Shown piece after piece: positions 38,681 to 45,798 of a stretch of DNA of 45,798 nucleotides. Numbering within the stretch: position 1 is the stretch's first letter; every line of letters starts with the position of its first letter. The DNA comes from Chromera velia. Its lineage: Eukaryota > Sar > Chromeraceae. The stretch is from contig JAHBMJ010000223.1 of assembly GCA_018398765.1 (NCBI GenBank), positions 83,417 to 129,214 on the forward strand. Direction: 5' to 3'. Below the pieces are notes generated by a model. It had not been told where the DNA came from, did not search any database, and saw nothing but the letters and a program-made list of their open reading frames with translations. A program made the translations under genes and the position numbers.

Positions 38681-40712
38681 ATGCCTTACTGCACCATGCA
38701 GGGGTTCAAATTGATCGGCAAAGCACTCGGGTGCACACCGATAGAGGCGGACGGATGGCCGATGAGTTTCCGTCTGATTGGCGCAGGGATTGCGTGCATG
38801 GGTATCATCTCTGCCACCTTGTTAGCCAGGTCAGACAGAGGTCAAGAGTAAGCTTTTGTAGCACGCATCAGTGGGAGTTTGAGCATCACTCGCATGCATG
38901 CATCTTTCCATTCCATGCATGCGTGCATGCATGCATGTGTGCAGGACTGACCTATTGAGCCAAACGCAGCACGGATGTTTTGGGGGAACTCCCTTTTGTC
39001 ACACTGCAAGAGCACTGCAAGAATACACCCTGCTTTTCGGAACCGTCCCGGTGAGCTTGGCCTTTCTCTGTGGTTTCGTGACTGCCTTCTCCCTGCTGGC
39101 CTTCCCACTGACGATTCTGCACTCCCTCAAGAGAGCACTACAAGAACACCACGCACAAGACAAGAGATTCTTTATGCACGCAGGGGAGTGCGGAGAGGAG
39201 GTGCATGGGGGGGGACTGGGACAGAGCCAGTCAGATTTCAAGACAGGCAACATGGCGGGAATGCTAGGGTGTCCAGCCGACGACATGATCGGAAAGTCGG
39301 GGAGCAGATCTCCGTTGAGGTCGCGAAGGGCCATCCGGTTGATCTACGAGAGGAAATTAATGGACTACACAGAGATTGACTGTGTCACTAGGCACATTCT
39401 GCTCTTTGTGTCCACCTGCCTCGCGGTAATGAGCGTTTACCTTTACCTAGTCACGCTGCTTGTACTCGGTACCGCACCGAAGGTTTTGGCCTTCTGCATC
39501 TTCAGTGGGGTTGCTCTGTTCACCCTCTGTCTCTCAGGAGATGCGGTGCCGAACAGGGCCACAGCTCTGCGGGTGTTGGTCTTTGCAGGTGTCTTTTGGT
39601 GTGCGTTTCTGTTCTGCTCGCTTCTGCACGCAGACACATACGCGTCGTTGGAAGGTGTAGACGGAGGGGCCGACAGGGGAGGGGAGATAGAGGCCCTTCT
39701 TCCTGCCCTCGGCCCTCGTCCCACACCCTCTGTGATTGTCCCCATGCAGCAGATACCCCACCAACAGAAGCACAGAACCGCCCACAGCAGCAGTACCAAC
39801 AGTAATCTAAGGCAGTTTGTCCAACGGCCTACAAGATTGCCAGATATACGAAGGCACGACAACCCCGACACACCGTCCCCTCACCAACAGCATCCAGAAC
39901 CCAGGGCCCCAACTGTCCCCCTAATTGCAAGTGTCTCACACCCATCCACCCCCACTACGCACCCTTCAGTCCTTCCTTCTCCATCCGTACAGCTCAACGA
40001 GAGAAACTCAACCATGGTCACCCCTGACAGAGCCCCGATGCCAAAAGAGCCGCCCCCGTCAAAAACACACACAAATGTGCCCCCTCAAGCAGAGACCCAC
40101 CGCCGGTCTCCCTTCTCAGCGCTCATCACGCGAAAAGACAAAGACTCAGGGCCATCACCCCTGTCTGCAGCCCAACAGAAAAAGAGCACCCCTGTCAAAA
40201 ACAGCACTCTCTCGGAAGAGCACAAAGCAGCAAAAGAAACCAACACAGAAAAGGGAAACAACGTGCAGAAAATCTCCCCAAAGCAAGTCAATGAAGTGGA
40301 TCCCCCTCCCCCCACTGGACAGACACAAAAGATAGACGCAGGGGGGGGGCAATTCAAAGCTCCCGTACCTTCCGTCCATTTGTCAAGATCTCCGGCCGAC
40401 CCCCACCACCCGGGAGAGATGCGTCTCCAGTCTGTGACAACGACAGAAAAGGCAGACAAGGACAATCTGCTTTCTTTTGCCACTCCAAACCCCCACGATC
40501 ACCTCTTCCCTTCCGCCCCCCCTCCCCCTCTCCTGAGCTCGTTGAACCAGCATCAGCCTGAATCAGAGAAAGGGTCTCCACAGCCCTCCTCCTCTCTGCC
40601 CTCTCCAAGTCCCTCACCCTCTCCCTCCCCCCCCTCGTCTACGACTCCCGGGGGTTCCCTGGAGAAGGAAAACCACAGAAAAGAAAGAGGGAAAGGAAGG
40701 GAACAATCTTGA
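38681..40712 (+). CDS. Putative multi-pass membrane protein with long Pro/Ser/Thr-rich tail
   Basis: Two exons, 38681-38847 and 38945-40712, joined in phase 2 across a 97-nt intron (GTAAGC to GTGCAG); 644 residues. An alternative donor at 38830 (GTCAGA) keeps the same phase and would drop six residues. Hydrophobic segments lie at about residues 29-49 (FRLIGAGIACMGIISATLLA), 83-114, 206-229 (ILLFVSTCLAVMSVYLYLVT), 232-252 and 264-284 (LRVLVFAGVFWCAFLFCSLL), so about five or six membrane passes. The region from about 285 to the end is low-complexity Pro/Ser/Thr/His with PSPSPSPSPSPP near the C-terminus, probably disordered. I do not recognise the family. It is divergently arranged with the SOD gene. 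The start at 38681 is the first ATG that opens this frame through to the donor. Confidence 0.75.
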
Positions 40713-42348
40713 CCGATGGATGGATGCCTGCGCGTTTAATTGTTACATTTGTGCTCTTGTAGAAAGAAGGAAGGAAGGAACGAAGGAAGGAGGAAAGAAA
40801 GGAACAAAGAAGAAGTATACCAAAGAAAGAAAGACAAAAGAAAAGGAAGCACGGAACTGAGTGAGCAAAGTATGGACAAAATCAACGGAAAGGGGGCAGG
40901 AAAAATAATTTTATCATCGGACAGAAACAAAAATTGAAAAAAAAGAACGAAAACGCGTTGACAAAAGAATTCGCGATGCAGACACAAACAAGAGGCAGCA
41001 AGAAAATCGAAAAAGAATAACGCGTGGAATCAAAAAAAGAATCCCTTTCCATGAGCTCGATCAGAAAAGAACAGAAAAGAAACGAGAGGGGGATTCCATA
41101 ATGGAAGCAGACACATGAAAAAAAAAAACGAAACACAAAAAAGAAAGGTAAGGAAGTAGATGATCTCCAGATCAAGGCCGGATGGATGTCTCGATCAAGT
41201 GAAACGCGAAAAAGAACAGAAAAAAAAAAAAAGAAAAAAACGGTCAGAAGGAGATCGCGAATTGAATTCAATTGAAACGCACAAAAAGTTGTCCAAATAC
41301 ACAGACGAGCGAACAAGAAAGTGCGTGCCCAATTTAAGCAACGCCATTCATTTTGCCCCTAGCTTGCTTCTGCATGGAAGCACTGAGTTAATAGATGCAA
41401 AACAGAAAAGAGAAACAAATAAAGAAGCCAGGGGGGGGCCATTGCAGTCGATTGAGTTGGAGACTTTGCAGTGCAGTCATCGATCAATTAGAGGAAGGAA
41501 GACTCTCCCTCTCTCTCTCGCCTTTAAATTTTAGCCCTATTTATCGATTGTTGGATTGGCAGTAGAATAGAAGGAAGAAGGAAGGCATCAGGCAGGGAGG
41601 TCCGAATTTCACGAGTCTATCAGAACAACTAATTTAAAGAAAATAAAGAATTCGGGGCTGCCTGCCCACCGACTGATCGACTCTCTTCACCCAAATTCCA
41701 ATTGAAAGAGCGGGTAAGGAGATCATCTCGATTCTTTTGATGGATGGGTGCAGGGGACAAACAGACAGACAGACAGAGCTACAGAGAGAGGCTCGGTCCA
41801 TAGAGAGAGGCTTCAGGAAGAAAGAGAAAGAAGTCGGTCATTGTCTTCGCAAATGAAAGAGAGACAAAGGCATGCATCACCATGCAGAGCACCTAGTTGC
41901 CGGACTGCAATTTGCAGCTGGCACAGACAGACAGAGAATGCCGCGACGAAGCAAGCAAGCAAGCAACCATCAATCCTGATCTGATTCTGATTTGATCAAT
42001 CGTTCTGGTTTGGCTTCGATCGATTGAATGCGACAGTCGGGACTTAATCGGGACTTTATTCATTCGGTTCATTTTACGAAAAATCATTTTGAACCATTCT
42101 CCCTTTCTTTTGTTTTTCTCTCTGTGTTATGCCACCTTTTCTTTTCTCTTTCCATGCAGATGTTTCAATTTTGTTCCGTCCGTCCTTTTTTTTTCTTTTT
42201 TGACATTACATGGCATCATTGCTGTTCGCTTCCATACACACGAAGGTGGGGCGCTCGTGCATGCAATTAATTCTACACGTGAGACGTGACTCATGCAGAG
42301 TCAGCCACTCACTGTGACTGCCCCTTTTCTTCTCTCTAGCCCTGAATG

Positions 42349-42354
<6 letters not shown>

Positions 42355-42389
<35 letters not shown>

Positions 42390-42393
42390 CTCG

Positions 42394-42433
<40 letters not shown>

Positions 42434-42437
42434 GTGC

Positions 42438-42482
<45 letters not shown>
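42355..42482. repeat. (CT)n-(GCGC)-(GT)n compound microsatellite
   Basis: A long CT run with CGCT interruptions, then GTGCGCGCGCGCGCGCG, then (GT)n. The alternating purine-pyrimidine CG/GT part could adopt Z-DNA (inference). Confidence 0.95.
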
Positions 42483-43241
42483 CTTAGGTGTGTGCTTGTA
42501 TGTGTGTGCATGTATTTTGAACTAGATTTTGAACCACTTTTGTCGTCCTTATTTTTTTCAAACAGTTCAAAACATCTTTTTTTCTTAATTATGTATGTCT
42601 CAGAAGTGGAGTGCTTTATCGAATATTCTTGTTTTAATTGTAACTTAAATTGTTCCTTTTTATTTCCATGTGCCTTCACAATAATTATAATTGATATGAG
42701 CAAGATTAAATTTACAGTACTTCAATTAATTCATAACTTGAATCACAAGTTTGAAAAGTTTTTTATCATGAAACTATTCTTACTTTGAACTAGACTTTGA
42801 ATTTAAATTTCTGGGCAAATTTCAATTTAAGCTAGAATTCTAGCTTAAATTAAAATATATTTTTCTTTAATTTTTTAAAAGTAATGATGATGCTTAGTAA
42901 TCAATTCATTTGCATTAGTTTGCATGTTTCTAAACACTAGCACTATTTAATTCAAACTTGCAAACACTCGTCTAGGCACTCATATTAATAATGTATTATG
43001 CAGCAGTGCTGCCAGCCTGAGTGCAGCAGCACTCAGCTTTTTTGAAGAAGAGAAAAAAAATGTTGGACAATTAATGTCAAAATATGTGAACGACAACCAC
43101 TGCAGTGACCTGCGTTGTTTGATTTACGCAGCCTGTTTGTGAAACATCCATCGATCAAATAATCATTCGAGTTCCGATGTTATCAAGTTTTGTTGTCCTT
43201 TTCCCCTTCGCATTTGATTGACTGATCACCTAGAGACGATT

Positions 43242-43243
<2 letters not shown>

Positions 43244-43282
<39 letters not shown>

Positions 43283-43300
43283 TACAAACACACACACACC

Positions 43301-43362
<62 letters not shown>
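43244..43362. repeat. CA microsatellite
   Basis: A near-continuous (CA)n of about 120 bp with a few CAAACA and CCA interruptions. Confidence 0.97.
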
Positions 43363-43364
<2 letters not shown>

Positions 43365-43893
43365 TTATGTCAAACTTGATGATTCTTTTGAAAGAAACGA
43401 ACGAAACATTCGAGGCATATGTCAAGCAAGGAGAAGTATGAGGAATTCAACCAGATGGGAGAAAAAAACAGCTTTCTCTTGACCTGCCACAAAACATTTC
43501 GCAAGATTAGTGTACACAGCTGGAACGAAAATCAGTCATTCAAAGAAAATGGCCACGAGCTGTGCTTCTTGTTCATTGCTTTACAAGTGTGGCCGCTCTT
43601 TTCGATGTGCTGATTGATTGACTCAATCTCCGATCAGAGCGGCTCGATCGATCATGGTTTCTTCCAAAGGGAGGGAGGCAAAGCGAGGGAGGGAGGGAGG
43701 GAGGGAGGGACGTCAGAGACAAACAAAAACTGAATTTGTGCGAGAGCTAGGGAAGAAAAGACCTTCTTCGCGTCAACGACAGGCAGGATCTATTTGCGTG
43801 GTCTGGGAACAACCCCCAGCGTGCATGCATTCAGATGCCGCACATAAAAGACCATCACTTATCAGTCATGCATGCATGCACGTATGGAGACAG

Positions 43894-44170
43894 CTAAACG
43901 AGTTCATGCACGTACATGTCAATCAGTTTCGCGTAGTCGACCAGCCCGGTTCGCCGAGGGTCCGCCTCTTGAATCAAGGAATCCACCTCCTGGGCATTCA
44001 ACTTAATCGCAAGGCCTGCATTCAGGGAATAGGGCAGGCAGGCAGACAGGGAGGCAGATGCATCCAGCCGCTTTGTTTAGTTTCAAAGGATGGACATGAT
44101 CATAGTCAAGTGTGCCTGAATCACCGATCGACTTAACGACTTTCTTTCTGTCCGTCTTTCTTTCCCCCTC

Positions 44171-44213
<43 letters not shown>

Positions 44214-45519
44214 GTCTGTCTGTCTTTCTTTCTTTCTTTCTTTCTTTCTTTCCTTCCTTCCTTCCTTCCTTCCTTCTTTCTTTCTTTCCTTTCTTTCTTT
44301 CGTTCGTTCGTTCGTTCGTTCGTTCTTCCTTCCTTCCTTCCTTCCTTCTTTTTTTCTTTTTTCCTTTCTTTCCTTCTTCCCTTCAGTCCTTCCCTCCTTC
44401 CGCCCTCCCGTCCGTCCGTCCTCCTTTCTGTCGTGCCTTTTTGTTTTCTCTCTTCTCTTCGTTCTATTATGCCTGCCTACCTGCCTGACTGCCGCACTCC
44501 ATGCCCACCGCGTCATTTGCTACATGCATTGATTTTCTGTATGCGCCTAACAAGAATTCTGTATGCAAATCAATGCATACGCCTACCTGCCTGACTGCCG
44601 CACTCCATGCCTACCGCGTCAAGGCACACACTCAGAGAAACAAATGGGCCCAATGCGAGGGTCCGTTTGGATGCCTATACTTTTTTGGAAAGCCGTACTC
44701 ACGCAGACCAACCAAAGAGAGAGAGAGAGAGTATGCCCAAGCAGGCAGGCACATAGGTAGAAAGAAGAACCGACCTAGGTTGGTGAGTATGTGTCGGAGC
44801 TGACGGACCCTGTATGCATCCCTGAAAAAAAATTCTGTATGAAAGTAAATGCCGAAACCGACCTAGGTTGGTGAGTATGTGTCGGAGCTGACGGACCCTG
44901 TATGCATCCCTGAAAAAAATTCTGTATGAAAGTAAATGCCGAAACCGACCTAGGTTGGTGAGTATGTGTCGGAGCTCCGTCGCCTTGACGGACCCCGTAT
45001 TGTGCGGGTCCAGGCCTCTGAAGGCTCGGAAGAGGTCTCGCTTAATCTTCGAGTCCGTGAATGCAGTGGCGGAAATCTGCAGGAGGTCCTCGAACGTAAA
45101 CGCCCCATGCTCCTCGTACTCTGCAAGCATTCAAGCATCCAAGCACGGACGTTTCGCTGACTTAGGAAATGTAGGCATCGATAACGACACTATGCATGCG
45201 TCTATGAACATGGAACTGTCGATTTGAAGTCCTGTGATTCATCGCTCTGAATTAAGGCATGTTCTTTGTTTGGGTGATCGTCCTTTCCGTTTTCCTTACA
45301 ATTTGAGTCCGTTTGCAGTGCTCAAAGCACGTGCAATGTCCCTAAGGACACAGAAGGACGGGAAGGAAAGGGGGCCTGCCCACCTTGTTTGAGTGCCTCC
45401 ACGTCCTTCCTGCCTGTAGTGATGCCGATGGACTTGAGCAGGTAGACGGTCTGGTTCGCGTCCAGGGCCCCAAGCCGCTTCTTGTCCACAGTATTGAACG
45501 CGAAACGGAGCTCTTCCCG
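43894..45519 (-). CDS. Calmodulin/centrin-like EF-hand protein, 5' partial
   Basis: Three minus-strand exons: 45519-45384, 45120-44950, 44015-43894 (TAG stop at 43896-43894); 142 residues in view, phases 0, 1, 1. The first begins REELRFAFNTVDKKRLGALD, an EF-hand helix-loop; exon 2 has LFRAFRGLDPHNTGSVKATE and LRHILTNLG; exon 3 has NAQEVDSLIQEADPRRTGLV and DYAKLIDMYV. The helix pattern and spacing match the calmodulin/centrin family. Loops are degenerate: DKKRLGALDANQ lacks the acids at 3 and 5 and has Q at 12, DPHNTGSVKATE keeps D1, G6 and E12, DPRRTGLVDYAK ends in K. So at most one site looks able to bind calcium. The start codon is not identified; an acceptor GTGCAG at 45520 shows at least one more exon upstream, possibly beyond 45798. 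Confidence 0.82.
44146..44445. repeat. Polypyrimidine TTTC/TTCC/TTCG arrays in the EF-hand intron
   Basis: (CT)n, (CTGT)n, (CTTT)n, (CTTC)n, (GTTC)n and mixed C/T tracts in sequence; on the coding strand this is purine-rich. The encoded Arg/Lys/Glu ORF on the minus strand is a repeat artefact. Confidence 0.9.
44475..44620 (-). repeat. Duplication flanking a hairpin in the EF-hand gene intron
   Basis: About 40 nt (GCCTACCTGCCTGACTGCCG, then CACTCCATGCC) occurs at 44475 and 44581. Between them ATGCATTGATTTTCTGTATG and TTCTGTATGCAAATCAATGC form inverted arms around CGCCTAACAAGAA. No splice site is part of this duplication. Confidence 0.85.
44769..44985 (-). repeat. 88/87-bp tandem repeat copying the EF-hand exon 2 donor side (3 copies)
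   Basis: The plus-strand unit ACCGACCTAGGTTGGTGAGT begins at 44769, 44857 and 44944. On the coding strand each copy contains the last ~28 nt of exon 2 (CTCCGACACATACTCACCAA...), the donor GTCGGT and the first part of the intron with CATTTACTTTCATACAGAAT. The copy nearest the exon is real; two downstream copies are intronic. Confidence 0.95.
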
Positions 45520-45798
45520 CTGCACTCGTGCAGTGACCCACAGGGGTGCAAGACAGAAATCGAAGAAAAAGTAGAAAAAAGGGCTGTAGGTGCAGCAAAA
45601 GGCACGGCAGATGGAGAGGTCCTCATGCAGGTGGAGGGTTGCTGATGGAGAAGCCTCATTCGTATTTACATTCTTCCTCACAATCAAACTGGCACCAGGT
45701 AGAAAGCATCACATCAGATTTAGTACATACAGAATGACCATTCAGACCACGTAACTCTGCGTGCGTCTGAATGCATGCATGTCGCTGGTGTGCTGCAT
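45520..45798. other. Upstream flank of the EF-hand gene
   Basis: On the minus strand this ends in the GTGCAG acceptor of the first visible exon. A frame open through it (reading CTYSPFFYFFFDFCLAPLWV) is hydrophobic and pyrimidine-rich and looks like intron rather than coding. No initiating exon could be fixed. Confidence 0.5.

Larger units (their letters stand above)
40713..43893. other. Convergent intergenic region without recognisable genes
   Basis: It lies between the 3' ends of the membrane-protein gene and the EF-hand gene. 40740-41300 is A/G-rich (AAAGAAAGG, AAAAAAAGAA). 41500-42300 is mixed with no supported exon. 42355-42482 is (CT)n, a short GC alternation, then (GT)n. About 42500-43190 is an AT-rich island. 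43244-43362 is a CA microsatellite. Short ORFs show no domain or splicing logic. Confidence 0.75.

Overview
This is a eukaryotic nuclear window. Its genes are split into dozens of exons by short GT-AG introns, almost every acceptor is TGCAG, and the introns are packed with microsatellites (GT, CT, CTGT, GTGA, GTCA). The protein families (a giant DUF3638/DUF3645-type protein with EF-hands and a LamG-like fold, an Fe-type superoxide dismutase with an N-terminal leader, degenerate calmodulin/centrin-like EF-hands) suggest an alveolate or related complex-plastid protist. A chromerid such as Chromera velia is my best guess, but that is inference and not proven by the sequence.

Layout: (1) 195-30848, plus strand: one enormous gene. 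I could chain 41 exons whose phases all agree, giving about 5280 residues with the N-terminus outside the window. In order it carries conserved N-terminal blocks, the DUF3638 P-loop region, the DUF3645-like and helicase-C-like region, EF-hands, a LamG-like fold, a thioredoxin domain with WCGPC, ankyrin-like repeats, and a charged, Gly-rich tail containing an 11-base assembly gap. (2) 30849-33253: gene-poor, with an AT-rich island. (3) 33254-38107, minus strand: a nine-exon Fe superoxide dismutase with a signal-peptide-like leader. (4) 38108-38680: a possible shared promoter rich in TGCATGCA. (5) 38681-40712, plus strand: a two-exon membrane protein with a long Pro/Ser/Thr-rich tail, family not recognised. 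(6) 40713-43893: no gene seen; simple repeats and a second AT-rich island. (7) 43894-45519, minus strand: the C-terminal three exons of a calmodulin/centrin-like protein, continuing beyond or near the window edge.

The most unusual signal is not a gene. At seven places in three genes on both strands, a splice junction plus 5-50 bases of adjoining exon has been copied, mostly in tandem (units of 64-112 bp); an eighth duplication is purely intronic. Most spacers share a short hairpin-prone module built around TTTCATACAGAATT and AAAATAAATGCA. The pattern resembles introner-like or MITE-like insertion with long flanking duplications. Separately, 18 of 40 donors in the giant gene have C at intron position +3, and many donors run directly into a tetranucleotide array whose unit is the donor itself. 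No functional pathway linking the four genes is evident.
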